A stretch of 64,000 nucleotides of DNA from contig JAQNDB010000116.1 in the NCBI GenBank assembly GCA_029204045.2, positions 62,001-126,000 on the forward strand. Direction: 5' to 3'. The stretch comes from Tillandsia leiboldiana. Lineage: Eukaryota > Streptophyta > Magnoliopsida > Poales > Bromeliaceae. The translations under genes and the position numbers were made by a program. Numbering within the stretch: position 1 is the first letter of the stretch; every line of letters begins with the position of its first letter. The notes under the pieces are model-generated. The model searched no databases. It saw nothing but the letters and a program-made list of their open reading frames with translations, and was not told the origin of the DNA. Shown in pieces: positions 45,651 to 57,758 of the stretch.

Positions 45651-47390
45651 GTGAACACCGCTGTCTATGTCATTAATCGAGTGTTTTTGCGCCCGGGAAC
45701 GTTAAATACACCATATGAACTATGGTGTGGTAGAAAACCCAACATCAAATATTTTCGCATCTTCGGGAGTCGGTGTTACATTTTACGTGACCGTGAAAAT
45801 CTTGGAAAGTTTGACTCACGAAGTGACGAAGGGATTTTCTTGGGGTATTCTACTAATAGTAGAGCATATCGAGTATTTAACTTGGAATCTAAGACGATCG
45901 TAGAATCTATAAATGTTAAAGTAGATGAAGCTTTTCACTTTGCATCTGAAAAATCTACCCTCGATATCTCTCTAGATGATGATTCTCCTGCCGTTGCATC
46001 TTCTCATAATAATACTTCCAATATTAATGATGCATCTAATGGTTCTTCAAGTTTATCTAATGTGCAGGAATCATCTCATATATCTCCGAGTACTCCGTTT
46101 CAACAAACGCTACGAATCTCCAAGGATCATCCGGAATCGAATATTATTGGAGATCCACAAGAAGGAGTTAGAACTCGGAGGCAGTTGGTTTGTGGATTCG
46201 CTTGCTACGTATCTTTAATCGAACCAAAGAACATAGATGAAGCTCTTCAGGATGACTACTGGATTAAAGCAATGCAGGAAGAGCTCCATCAATTTGAGCG
46301 AAACAAAGTCTGGGAATTAACGAAGCCTCCAAAGCAACATAATGTGATAGGTACCAAATGGATCTTCAAGAACAAGAAAAATGAGGATGGTACTATCATC
46401 AGGAACAAGGCACGATTAGTTGCTCAAGGCTACTCTCAAGTAGAAGGTATAGACTTTGATGAAACATTCGCCCCTGTAGCTAGACTCGAGTCCATTCGTA
46501 TACTATTTGCTATTGCTTGTCATTTTAAAATCAAATTATTTCAAATGGACGTTAAGAGCGCATTTCTAAATGGGTTTTTAAATGAGGAAGTTTATGTGGC
46601 TCAACCGAAAGGTTTTGTAGACCATAAACAACCTAACCATGTTTTTCGTTTGAAAAAGGCTCTTTACGGTCTGAAACAAGCACCGCGAGCATGGTACGAA
46701 AGGTTGACAAAGCACCTTTTGGAGAAGGGCTACACTCGAGGGGGAGCTGATAGGACTCTCTTTGTGAAGCATTATCAAAGCAATTTCATTGTAGCACAAA
46801 TCTATGTCGATGACATTGTATTTGGCGCAACAAGAGATAATGATGCTTCTAAATTCGCGGAGACCATGGAAAGCGAATTTGAGATGTCCATGATGGGCGA
46901 ATTGACTTATTTCCTTGGATTGCAAATTAAACAAAATGATGAAGGTATTCACTTGAGTCAATCCAAGTATGCAATGGAGTTGGTTAAAAAGTTTGATCTT
47001 GAAAATTCGAAGGATTTTCCGACTCCAATGGGAACTAGCCACAAGGGACTTGGAAGTGAATCACAAAGTGAGAATGTAGACGAGAAACTGTATCGAAGTA
47101 TGATTGGAAGTCTACTTTACCTCACGGCTAGTCGCCCGGATATATCTTTTGGTGTTGGGATCTGCGCGAGATATCAATCTGCACCAAAGGAGGTTCACCT
47201 GAAAGCGGTGAAAAGGATCATCCGGTATATCAAAGGATCAATTAATTTCGGAATTTGGTATCCTATGGGAACAAGTTTGGATATTGTTGGATACTCAGAT
47301 GCCGATTGGGCAGGATCAGTGGATGATCGGAAAAGCACGAGTGGTGCATGCTTTCTATCTTGGCCATTGCCTTGTTGCATGGCACAGTAA
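45651..47390 (+). CDS. C1 pol fragment: integrase end, RT and start of RNase H (579 residues), copy 2
   Basis: The longest open pol frame. Its first Met is internal and not a true start. Order: integrase C-terminal block (FRIFGSRCYILRDRENLGKF), a variable linker, RT with WIFKNKKNEDG, QMDVKSAFLNG, LYGLKQAPRAWYERL and the catalytic YVDDIVFGA, then SDADWAGSVDDRKSTSG at the start of RNase H. The frame ends at 47390 because one base is gained in a T run near 47350. RT copies the element's RNA into DNA. It is intact as a domain but has no start or protease of its own. Confidence 0.9.
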   Translation: MNTAVYVINRVFLRPGTLNTPYELWCGRKPNIKYFRIFGSRCYILRDRENLGKFDSRSDEGIFLGYSTNSRAYRVFNLESKTIVESINVKVDEAFHFASEKSTLDISLDDDSPAVASSHNNTSNINDASNGSSSLSNVQESSHISPSTPFQQTLRISKDHPESNIIGDPQEGVRTRRQLVCGFACYVSLIEPKNIDEALQDDYWIKAMQEELHQFERNKVWELTKPPKQHNVIGTKWIFKNKKNEDGTIIRNKARLVAQGYSQVEGIDFDETFAPVARLESIRILFAIACHFKIKLFQMDVKSAFLNGFLNEEVYVAQPKGFVDHKQPNHVFRLKKALYGLKQAPRAWYERLTKHLLEKGYTRGGADRTLFVKHYQSNFIVAQIYVDDIVFGATRDNDASKFAETMESEFEMSMMGELTYFLGLQIKQNDEGIHLSQSKYAMELVKKFDLENSKDFPTPMGTSHKGLGSESQSENVDEKLYRSMIGSLLYLTASRPDISFGVGICARYQSAPKEVHLKAVKRIIRYIKGSINFGIWYPMGTSLDIVGYSDADWAGSVDDRKSTSGACFLSWPLPCCMAQ

Positions 47391-47753
47391 AAAGCAGAAT
47401 TTGCATAGCACTCTCGACTGCCGAAGCGGAATACATTTCAGCGGGTAGTTGTTCAACCCCAACTCATTTGGATGAAAAGTGTGTTGAGCACTTCCCGGAT
47501 TTCAGCATCTTCGGTAACAATTCTTTGTGACAACACAAGTGCAATTAAACATTTCTAAAAAACCCTGTGTTGCACTCTAGAACAAAACATATTGAACTTA
47601 GATATCATTTTCTTAGAGAGCTAGTTGAATCAAATACTCCTTCAACTTCATATTTCAACTGAGGATCAATTAGCTGACATTCTAACAAAACCTTTGGATC
47701 AAAAACGTTTTATTCATTTGCGAAAAGCAATTGGAATGCTTTCCTTGAAATAA
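47391..47753 (+). pseudogene. C1 RNase H end, copy 2
   Basis: Continues in another frame: STAEAEYI, then LTKPLDQKRFIHLRKA and a TAA at 47751. Several one-base changes are present. Confidence 0.85.
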
Positions 47754-48681
47754 ACTTCTTTTTGAAACCTTTGCTTAGGATAGGTTTTGTTTGTTTTTTG
47801 TTCTGTTTTGTTTGTACATAGGACATTAATTGAGCATAGATCATAATTGACTTTAATTGCATCTTTTCGCACATTTAGAAATTTATTATGCTTTTGCCAA
47901 TCATAATATTCACTGTTGCAATGATCATTTATGTTAATTAAATCATCTTCTGAGTGATCAAGTTAATTTCTCTCTCTCAATGATCTCTTGGTATAGTCAT
48001 TATCTTATGTGACTGCTTAGTCGAGTATGAAATCGAGATCAATTTTTTGGTTGAATACTTTATATCTTAAATAATTGATAGCCAATTGAGGGGGAGTCAA
48101 AGAAAAGTAAAATGCTCAAAAGATGTGGAAAGAGTTACATCCCAATGAGGAGTGTGAAAACTACCACCACATGGAGGAAAGAGGCTACCACCTCGGTCTT
48201 CCGAGTATTGTGTGCATCTACCACATGTATACCAGCATGGTTGTTCAAATTTTGATTAAGTAAAATGCATGTTGAAATACTTGACTCCGTCAAATTTCAA
48301 GGTTGGTATAAGGTGGGGTTTTTAAAGAAAGATGCTCAAAGAGCCACTCTCTTCAACAGATTGTCTAGATACATTATCTACTATATTTGGGATTTCAAAC
48401 ATCTATTGATCTTTGTATTTCATTTTCTTACTGAATTGATGATTTGATAAGGCATTACTCATAAGATCAAGTTAGATGTATTGAAGGTGTTCAACTTTAA
48501 GGGATTTAATTTTTGTAAATTCTCGTTTCATTTTTGGATATTATTGATAGATTTGGCATAATTTAATTCTTGTTGTATGAAACGATAATTTTTGTTTAAA
48601 GTTGATACACATTTGTGCTTACAATCTTTTTCTGGTTTTTCTTGAATTTCTCTGAAATTTTCTAAAGAAAAAGTTGGAGCC
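47754..48681 (+). other. C1 spacer after pol, copy 2
   Basis: Noncoding, AT-rich. The purine tract GAGGGGGAG is at 48088-48096. Confidence 0.65.
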
Positions 48682-48850
48682 GATCCGGATCGGGCAAGAT
48701 GATCCGGATCCCGAACGCAGGTATTCTTCTGCGGGCTGACGATCCGGATTGGACTTGCCGATCCGGATCCCGAACGCAGTTTCTCACTGCGGGTAGCCGA
48801 TCCGGATCGCAAGCATGGTCTGATCCGGATCGCGGCTAGGGTTTTATAAA
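48682..48850 (+). promoter_or_regulatory. Candidate internal promoter of C1 ORF3, copy 2
   Basis: Three pairs of GATCCGGAT(C/T) (48682-48831) and TATAAA at 48845-48850, preserved as in copy 1. A CT-rich leader follows (about 48870-48960). Confidence 0.55.
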
Positions 48851-48966
48851 GAACAAAAGGGTTTTGATTTCTCTTACTCCAATCTTTTGTTCCAAAGTTT
48901 CCAGAGCCTCTCTCTCTAGATTTCATCCTTCTTGGAAGCTTTCAAACTCAAGTTCTTCAACTCCAA

Positions 48967-49349
48967 GTAAGTTTATTGATCAAAATCTCGGTTTTTTAAC
49001 CGTTTTTCTCTATTCCTCCTCAAACGTGATGATTTTCTTGGATCAATTTTGTTTGTGGATGGTTTTTGATCAAATTTCTTTTGAAATAAGAACTCTGGGT
49101 AGATTAGTTTTGATTATATGCCTAGGTATTCTCAAGATAAACGGATTTTTTGTCTTCGATTTCAAAAATTTCGGTTTTAGGGCATATAATAAGGATTTTC
49201 GAAAATCATGCATTTGATCTATTTTTAAAATTTCTTTTGCAAAACTAATTTGATTCTTAGTCTCTCTACACGATAATGATTGTTTGGGTACAATTTTTCT
49301 AATTTCTGAAAATTAACAATTTTTCGTGTTCCTGAGTTATTGCTCACAG
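48967..49349 (+). other. Candidate intron upstream of ORF3, copy 2
   Basis: Donor CAA/GTAAGT at 48967 and acceptor TTGCTCACAG ending at 49349 give a 383-bp T-rich intron. The size and base content suit plants. Splicing would bring the leader close to the ORF3 ATG at 49416. Confidence 0.42.
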
Positions 49350-49415
49350 GAATTTTCTTCTCACAAGAAACCAATAGCTATGGTGATCACATGGATTATT
49401 TTCTTACTTACTGCC

Positions 49416-50835
49416 ATGGTTCATGTCAAGGACACTGTGAAGCCCAAGAGGGCTAAGAAGGCTAAGAAAGCGAAGAAAAGCTAAAGATGATTCCGATACA
49501 GAATCTGAAACGGAATCAATTAATTGGGATGAACTGCAAGTTGAAGCAACGACTGTTCCGACTGCTTCAAAGGGAAAAGCACCTGCAGAAACATCGAAGG
49601 CCTCCGCCCACTGCTGCTGAGAAAGGCAAAGCTCCAATGGAAGAAACTTCTGGGAAGACAAGAAGAAAAGTGTTGCTCGCAAAAGAGGGAGTGCTCAAGG
49701 AATCTCCATTGAGCAACCAGTTGATAGCCAAGCACCTCCACAAGACTTTATCAGCTCGGCTAGAATAAAGGATTTTGAAAACAGAGAATGCATTGGAGAA
49801 AGGCATGTTGATGTAAAAGCCTTAAAGGAGCGTTCTCGGACATTTGGGACCCTGTTTGACCAGATAGGTCTTGCTCCCATTTGCAACTTCCCGGAAACCA
49901 CTGGTTATTGTCTTCACTCCGTGAGAATGTTTTATCAGAATGCTTGCTATCTAGTTGATCAGGAGAGCGGTCGCCGAGATTTTCAAACATTGGTCAAGAA
50001 TATTAAGATCAAAGTGACGCCCCAACTGATTGGAGAGGTATTAGGGATGGACGCCCGAGCCGATGGCACTCATTACCTGAAGAATCAAGTCTTCAACACC
50101 TACTCCTGGAGAGTGGTAGTTGATGGAATCTGTCTTCCCAAATACTCGGTCGACAGGAAACTCCGTTTTCTCGAAAGAACTACGACCAGAGTACCGCTTC
50201 TTAAACCTAATTGTTTGTCTATAATGTCATTCCAAACATGAACACAATGGTCTTCGGTGGGAGAGAATGATATTCCTCTATCTACTTGGAACCCCACAGC
50301 AGCAATGGGAGCTAACCTAAACATTCCTTACATCATCTGGACAAAGATGGCGCGATATGTGGAGCATGCTCATCCTTCTGAGAGACTACCTTATCCAATG
50401 ATCATCATGCGCATTCTTCGCAAATTTAAATCTGACACAAATGCAAGTTCCTATACGCACAGTCTAGGAACGATCAATGAAACAACAATTGTAAAGTCTC
50501 TCTCGACGAAGCCAGATGAACCCATAATACCTCCTCACCGGCAACGAGCACAACAACAACAAGCGACAACCTCTGCACCGGCAGCAACTCCTCCAGTCCA
50601 ACCAGCACATCCAGCACAACAAGCACCTCAATCAACTTCTGATGATGATGCATCTGTTACCTCAATCTATAAAGAACAGCAAAGGCTCTCCAACGAGCAA
50701 GAACGTATATCAAATGAACTCATTAAGGTAAAGGAAGAAATAAAGAAGGTAAATAAGAATCAGTCATCAATGAACAAACGCTTAAAGAAAATCTTTCAAA
50801 TTCTCGGCTGTATCAGTTCAGACGAGTCTGAATAA
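49416..50835 (+). pseudogene. C1 ORF3 (envelope-like / PTPD-type protein), copy 2
   Basis: It follows pol in the place of the SIRE envelope-like ORF. Order: a lysine-rich stretch (KPKRAKKAKKAKK) right after the ATG, resembling a nuclear localisation signal; an acidic DDSDTESETES stretch; a central part with MFYQNACYLV and LIGEVLGMDARADGTHYLKN, resembling the putative plant transposon protein family from memory; a Gln/Pro/Ala-rich linker; and a C-terminal coiled coil (NEQERISNELIKVKEEIKK). I see no signal peptide or clear membrane segment. At least two or three frameshifts (near 49480, 49600 and 50241) break it. The family assignment is tentative. Confidence 0.7.
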
Positions 50836-51539
50836 TCCGTATCCTTCCAATTTCTGTTTATTATGCATATGTTTAAATCTTTCTTTTGTACAGGTTTTTA
50901 AGTTTTAGTTTTAGTCTTTAGTTCTCCAACTTGAACTGTTAACCATTCTCTCCACTTCTGTAATTTTTGGCTTTGTTTGTGACAAAAAGGGGGAGAAAGT
51001 TTAGAGAGAACTTGAACAATGACGATGTGAACAATGACGATGTGAAAACTGTGAAACTGTGTGAATGTGTGAACATCAAGGTAAGTATCACTTCAACTTC
51101 AACTTTGGTTTTTATCTTGTGGTTTGTGTGCATGCCTCGACTAACTATTCAACTAACTATTTGGGCATGTAATATAACTAACAAGTTGATGTTCACTAAT
51201 GTGACATTTGGTTTTTGATTGCATAGAACATATGTTGGTTTTTGACTATGATTCTCTTACATATCTGAATTCTCAAATGTCATGATGATCAGATAAACTC
51301 TATCTCTGTACTAGGTTTTGAATGTTAAATATTCTTGAGGTATCTAACGATCTCTTTTTGTCAAGAATGATTTCTTTGTGCAGAGAGTACAGATGTCTAA
51401 GTCTAGAGTCTGTTTTAGGAGTTTATCTCATGTTTTTAAATTTTTGGATCTCCATTGTAAATTTTTGTTGTATGGTGATAGCAACAAAAATATCTTTTTG
51501 AATTTTCTTTAGTGGATCTGTGTTTTGTCACGAAACCGC
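50836..51539 (+). other. C1 3' untranslated region, copy 2
   Basis: Noncoding. It has a purine tract AAAAAGGGGGAGAAAG (about 50984-50999) and short GTGAA-type repeats (51005-51075). Confidence 0.7.
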
Positions 51540-51552
51540 CAAAGGGGGAGAT
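51540..51552 (+). other. C1 polypurine tract
   Basis: AAAGGGGGAGAT directly precedes the 3' LTR. Confidence 0.88.
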
Positions 51553-52893
51553 TGTTACGGAATTTGAGTTGGCGTAGTTTCGTGAAAGTTTCAAGTCTTG
51601 AAGATTGAAGGTGAAGAAAGTTGGATCATTTAACTCAATCTCAAGAAAGAAGAATTCAAAAGGATCAGGTATGTTTAACTAAAGATTTTGTGTGATCCGA
51701 ATACTTCTTGTAGTGTAGAAACACTTGGAAGAATCTTTCATTGCATAAAAATCAAAAACTGGACTTGGGACATGTTCAGGATCCGGATCGGGTTGTTCAA
51801 TCCGGATCCCGAAGGTGGTTCGTTCATACACCAGTTCAATCCGGATCGTAGCCTCTCTTGATCCGGATCCCGAACACTGAGTTTACCATTTTCCTTGAAC
51901 GATCCGGATCAGGCTTCGCAATCCGGATCCCGAACGTTGATGTTTGGTGAACTGTATAAACGATCCGGATCAAGCACTTCGATCCGGATCCCGAACCTTC
52001 GTTTTTCTGGAACTACCTGACTCGTTACGACGATCCGGATCACAGCTAATCCGATCCGGATCGCCGTCCGTAAAATTTCCAGAAATGGTAGGTTTTTTAT
52101 TCTTATCTCCTTCCTAGGGTTTCTAACCTATAAATAGACCCTATGACTCCTTTTCTAGGGTAAAAGAAAATAGCCGTCATATTCATATCTTATTTTATAC
52201 GGCTCTAGATCCACATATAGAGAAGAAAGGAAATCATTAGAGAATACTCTATGTTTCTTCATCTATATTGATTAGTTTGATTCTAGGTTTTCATACTCAC
52301 ATCTTGAGTTGAATCAAACTAATGAATACTTAGATGGTATTTCCGATCTATCTTTGATCTAAGTATTCGGCGGATCATCACCACCAAAAACAACGATTTA
52401 CCCCAAAAATCGGCGCGTGGATTCGCGTGTCCTTGTGGATTCAAGGTTCAACCGCTCTCGTGGATTCAGAGCGAGGCACGTTCGTGGATTCGAAGGGTGC
52501 TATTGGGTGAAGACCGTGGACTCGGTCGGACGTCGTGGATTCGACGTTGGACGCCGTGGATTCGGCGTTGGGCGCAGATCGTGGATTCGAGAAGCGTCGC
52601 GGAGCGAGCGGAGAAGATCCTCTAGGAGCGTATGGAAAAGGTTGAGTCGTAAGTGTGTACGGTAAATCACCTTGTACGTGTTTTAATTCTAGTGGATTTC
52701 TGCCGTGTTATCGGTCCCGTGGTTTTTTTACTCCGGTGATGGAGTTTTCCACGTAAAAATCTTGCGAGTTATTTTTTATTTCCGCATTGGGTTTTTATCG
52801 CAACGATTTTTGAGTGTTTATACGTTTACACCTATTCACCCCCCTCTAGGTGTTTTTTCCCCTATTTAGATCCTTATTACATATAACCCAACA
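51553..52893 (+). repeat. C1 3' LTR
   Basis: 1341 bp. It differs from the 5' LTR at about seven places, including one A run. Confidence 0.95.
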
Positions 52894-52898
52894 TGATC

Positions 52899-54603
52899 TC
52901 CACCTAATCTTTAAACCGTCGAGGTGTAGAAGCAATTCCCTAACTCTCCGGCATCGACACACAGCCATATGCAGTCGAGAAAACCAGATTGCAAATCAAC
53001 CTTCAGGAAGACCCGGGACCCTTACAGCTGGTAAATCAAATCCTCCATGCTCGACAAGGGTGCTAGCTCCAGATGGTCACTTCATCAAATTCCCGGGGAT
53101 CCACACAAAGCCGAAGTGAACCAACCATCCACACTCGAATAGCACCGGCGCCCCCAAAGGCGACACACTTGGCTTGACAAAATTTCCAAAACATCGAATC
53201 CTGGAGTTGTGTCCTCAACTCTCAAACTAGTGACATGCTAGACAACTCCGATAGGAGAACAGCCGGGAACTCTCAACCAAAGGGGGTATCACCGAGTCCC
53301 AGCGCCGCCGTAGGTCCCTCAACCATACCAGCCAAAAGTCTACTCATCCACTGCGAAACATCCGCCTCGCTCCCGAAGTCAAAACTATAGAGGCGAAGAT
53401 AACCCTCAAGCAGCCCAAGTACACCAACACCTCCGGGCCTGGCTCCCCAAGAAAACTGTCCTCGCGGAATAATCAACCGCCGCGAAAGAAAACCGAACCA
53501 GCCAGCCCAACAAGTACCACAACAACATCCCGCAGCTGAGCCAAGACCATCAGGTCTACCGGCAAAATCCAGGACTCAAGCTGCACCGGGCAGGACCAAC
53601 AACTCTCCTCCACGTGCCAAACGCGATCGGAAAAATAAGCCTCCCGTGCACGTGGTGACCATCCTACCCCTAACCCAAGCAATGAATCAAAACATTACCC
53701 ACCAAGAAGGGAATACTCTCGTATCAAAAGATACGAATCCGAGAGCCCGGAAGAACTCAAACCTACCACCACCACACCGACCACTGTAACATATGTGCTC
53801 CGACAGTCTCAAAAATCCACTATCCTGGAAAAAGAAATCGGGAATGCCTCCTCCGACTGATCTGTCCTCCATCACCCGGCGCCAAGCGCCTCAATCAGAA
53901 CTCGCCTCAGGCGGTAGATCCCAATCCAAAGGAACCACAATGCCACGCTCCATACTCAATCCCACAAATCGGAGTGATTCATCCGCCAAAACTGGCTCAC
54001 TCGGTCAAAGCAATCCCACAGCTTACCCGCTGTCAACTATCCACCCTGCCTCGGCGCCCCAGCACTAAACGCCGGGACGGAGGGGGCTACTCGCTACTCC
54101 GACAACTGTGCCACTGCGCTGATCCGACAACTGTGTCACTGCGCTGATCCGACAACTGTGTCACTGCGCTGCTCCGACAACTGTGTCACTGCGCCGCTGA
54201 TCTGCCTCCAACCTTTCGGGTCCGAAACTCTCAGACTCCAATCTGGGTATCCGGCCCGAAACAACCAGCCCAGACCCAACTGCCGCACTAAGGTGCACCC
54301 GGGTCAGGGCCCAACGTCGGGGAGACATCGCTCACCACGACAAAACCGCAAATCAGCACACCCCAAACACTCGACCCAATCTAGCGAAAGTCAAAGACAT
54401 CCCTCTATTTTTGTAACTTTATGTTGTCTGCAGCCAACATAACTGTCCCACAAAAATAGGATATGTCGATCCCTCTTCACTCACAGGAAGAGTCAAACAA
54501 ATAAATCACGACTTTCGCAAAATGTCGCGACTCTCACGCAATAACATCCTAGGGTCCGCCGAAAAGCCTAGGGTTTCCTAAGTCACAAATGACCTATCCC
54601 TAA
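52899..54603 (-). pseudogene. G3 gag/protease remnant
   Basis: The minus-strand frame at 53682-53473 reads VWHVEESCWSCPVQLESW, then ILPVDLMVL, matching the G2 protease region (LHVDECCWSCPVQLGPW, then ILPIDLLVL). The next frame (53476-53273) has LLAGMVEGPTAALGLGD, matching LAIVVEAPTAMPGLED that follows protease in G2. The upstream gag part is not recognisable. A short 27-bp unit (CGACAACTGTGTCACTGCGC) is repeated four times at about 54100-54195. A leader palindrome is at 54421-54440. Confidence 0.8.
54421..54440 (-). other. Leader near-palindrome of G3
   Basis: ATGTTGTCTGCAGCCAACAT, about 164 nt from the primer site. It is the counterpart of 22053-22072 in G2. Confidence 0.6.
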
Positions 54604-54615
54604 GCTCTGATACCA
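54604..54615 (-). other. G3 primer-binding site (tRNA-Met)
   Basis: The minus strand reads TGGTATCAGAGC, seven bases after the 5' LTR end at 54623. Confidence 0.92.
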
Positions 54616-54622
54616 ACTAATC

Positions 54623-57600
54623 TGTCACGCCCCGGGTGTAAACCAGAACCCGGGCCCTTCTACAGATCCGCCGTGCACATGGTATTTTCCGCGTACACGA
54701 ATCGCCAAACCTGCTCAGATATAAGAGATAATAATAAAAGAGCAATAAAAACAGAGCTGAACTAAAACTAATACATCTCAGACTGAAGCTGGAAGTAAAA
54801 TACAACACATCTGTATAAATGATACATCTGTCTCTCCCAGCTCACCAAAATAAATACAACCTGCTGGCAAAAGCCAGTCCCAAATGTAAAAGTACAACCG
54901 TCTGAGGAAACATGGGTACATCAACAGTCCAGCTAACCCGCTCATCCTGCCTCGAGATCTATCTACTCAGCCGTCCTCTCTCCTCGACCCGCCGCTGAAA
55001 GCCCAGCAGCACCCGCAGAAACACTGCAAAACAAGGGAGAAGAAAAAAAAGAAAGAAGAATGGGGGTGAGAACTAATAGTAAACCAGTAGCCTCCCTAGT
55101 GGGTAAAACCTCAAACTCTGACCCACCCACTAGGTCTACCAGAGGCAAAAAGGAAAGAAGAGTGGTAAGAAATGAACTGCTGAAAAAGGGAAATCTACCA
55201 CTACTATGCCTCTAAACACAGTTCTAGACTGGAATAAACGTATGCAACAATAACCAACTGTCCCAGATGAACCCAATCTGTACCGCCCTCATCATCGGGC
55301 AAATAAGCCGCGCCGATGTGATAGCAAAATTCCTGCTGCCGCCCTCATCATCGGGCAAATAAGCCTCGCCGATGTGATAGCAAAACTGTCCATAACTGTC
55401 TGGCCCCGGCCTCCGGAGGGGAACTCGAGGGGAGCGACCCACACTAGGAAAGCATCACCTGGCAATACCCGCGCCGGTGTGATAAGTAAAAGCAGGACTG
55501 GATCACAACTATAAAGCCCCAGTGGAACACAACCCTCCACTAAAAGAAAACTGATTCCCAATCAGATGCAAAAGTAACCATCCGGTCAATCGCCCAATAT
55601 CCGCGATTGCCGCAATACCACAATATCCACGACCAGGTCTCACTACCGACCTCCGGTCAACCGCCCAATATCCGCGGTCGCCGGAATAACCCACCATCAC
55701 AATCATGTCCCACATCCGACATCTGGTCAACCGCCTACTATCCTCGGTTGCCACAAAACCCTCTAGTCCATAATCATGCCCTATCACCGATGTCCTACAA
55801 CCGACATCCGGTCAACCGCCCAATATCCGCGGTCGCCGCCAAAACCCATAATCCACAATCCAGGCCCCGGCTACACTATCCCAAACCCCTGCTCAAACCC
55901 GAGCAACAAGAACCACCTGACTAACGAAAAGGAGAAAAGAAGCAAACAAGGTTTCTCCTAAGTCAAGTTCCAGCATGAAAGTGTAGCGATAAAAGATGGC
56001 CTATCTAGATGTCCATACAAGCATGCAAGTGTTCTCAAGGAAACAAAGGAAAAGGTGTCCAATAGTGGTTCCACATGTGTAACAATTAATAGCTCCGCAT
56101 AGATAAAACCATCATGCTAAAACATTATCCAACCACACATGTCTATAATCCATGTTCCATAATAAAGCATCACTATCCACCTATGCATGTCATAAATTCC
56201 TCAAATAGTACCAACCACTAACAGGATAATCATATAGTCCAAAATAAATATTCCATTCCACATGCAAGGTTAAACGCTAACATTCTATCCATACAAACAT
56301 GTACAAGTCCCAACCACTATCAGATATCCACAAGCATGCAAGTCCCAATTACAATTATCAATCATGGATGTCCAAGAAGGATCTCTCTAATACTCCTAGT
56401 GGGTAAGTCAGAAAAGAGGGATAAAACAACCACCCACCTGGACACGCGCAATTCCTCAGCTGTAAAACCTCCTCGCTGTCCAATATCCTCTTTTCACGCC
56501 AAATGCTCAAACAGATAAACTGCCGCGATCGCTGATCACAAATACCCCAAAGCATACACAAGTATCCGAAAAATATGCTGTCCAGAATTCAGTCCCAAAG
56601 ATGCCCTATTTTTACCTGCGAGAAGTGCCCGGAAAATTCCAAGAAAAATACTGTCACGATCCTCGCGACGAACCCGTCGAAACAAGTACCTGCACGCTCA
56701 AATCCGAGTTTCCTACACTGAGAAACAAATCCGACAAGGAAACCACCCCGAAATAAACTGCTCTAAAAAACTGAACCACAAGGTTCTGTAAACAGGAACT
56801 TCTCACCTTCGGGAAAAATTCATAAAATTCCAAGAAAATTTGGGGATATTCCTCGTGATGTGTAGATGCAAAACGCCTTTTGAATCACCCCAATCCGATG
56901 CCTGTGCGCGAAGATATCGCCGAAACACTGTGGTGCTGTCCAAAACTCCGCCCACGAAAATGGGTCAAAAGAAAGATCGGGAAACTCCAAGATAAACACG
57001 AAAAGACGGGGAGCACAAAACACAAAGATCGAAGCCCTACCTGTCGTGAGTCAAACGGCGCAAGAATCACCTCAATCGGAGGTCGGAGTAAGCCGGGGGA
57101 GTCCTCGCACCAAAATGCGACGAAGAAGATCACAAACGAACGAGCGTCGTGCCGCGCCGTAAAAATGGTAGCCTCGGGATGCGTGCCGCAGAAAAGTCCT
57201 GGAATATGCAGATGGATCCGGCTCTGGGAGATGAAGAGATCTCGTGAAGGTGGCACTGTGAAAATCCGCGCAGAGAAGAAGTTCTTCAGTGCTGAACAGG
57301 GGCCTATTTAAAGGCTGGGAAAACAATCCACTTAATTCCCAATATGTCCCAAGTTTCGGGCGCAGGCCACTTTCGGGCGCCCGAAAGCCCCACGGGCCGG
57401 CCCGCGACGAGCGCCCGAAACGCCTGGGGAGCGCCACGTCACCCCGAACAGCGGACAGCCAGTCCCGCCACTCGCGGGGTGCCGCGTGGCCGCTCCCCGG
57501 TCAACACGGGTGGTGGCGCCCGCGAATCAGCGGGCGCCACGTGGCCCGCAATGATGACCCGACCAATCCTGGCGCTCCGACTGGCACGCCGCCTAGCGCC

Positions 57601-57758
57601 CTGACGCGCACGCGCCCCGAGGCGCCCCGGTGCGCCTCCATGGACCCCGCCCCCGTGAGCCCACCAACCGCAAGGCGACACGTGTCCCGCCGGTCCATGC
57701 ACCGCGCCCGCCTGCTCCGTGGTCCAAGTCCACTGCACCGACCAATCCCAACAAGCCA
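54623..57758 (-). repeat. G3 5' LTR, piece 1
   Basis: Homologous to 30506-33645 of the 3' LTR. It ends at the agcca duplication of S4. The GC-rich frames at 57289-57780 are the same LTR sequence as at 33175-33650. Confidence 0.93.

Larger units (their letters stand above)
34587..52893 (+). mobile_element. C1: SIRE/Maximus-type Ty1/copia element, apparently tandem (LTR-int-LTR-gap-int-LTR)
   Basis: The outer ends carry tgatc at 34582-34586 and 52894-52898, so there was one insertion event. Outer LTRs are 1342 and 1341 bp with about seven differences. Between them lie two internal copies and a truncated middle LTR that stops at a 100-N gap (44551-44650). RT sequence, a large gag with coiled coil, and an extra ORF after pol fit the SIRE lineage. 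Protease and the start of integrase are absent in both copies. The doubling may be real (unequal recombination) or an assembly artefact. Confidence 0.93.

Noticed and set aside
34207..54603. G3 as a classical noncoding LARD
   Set aside because: Matches to protease and integrase of G2 remain on the minus strand, so it is a deleted gypsy element.
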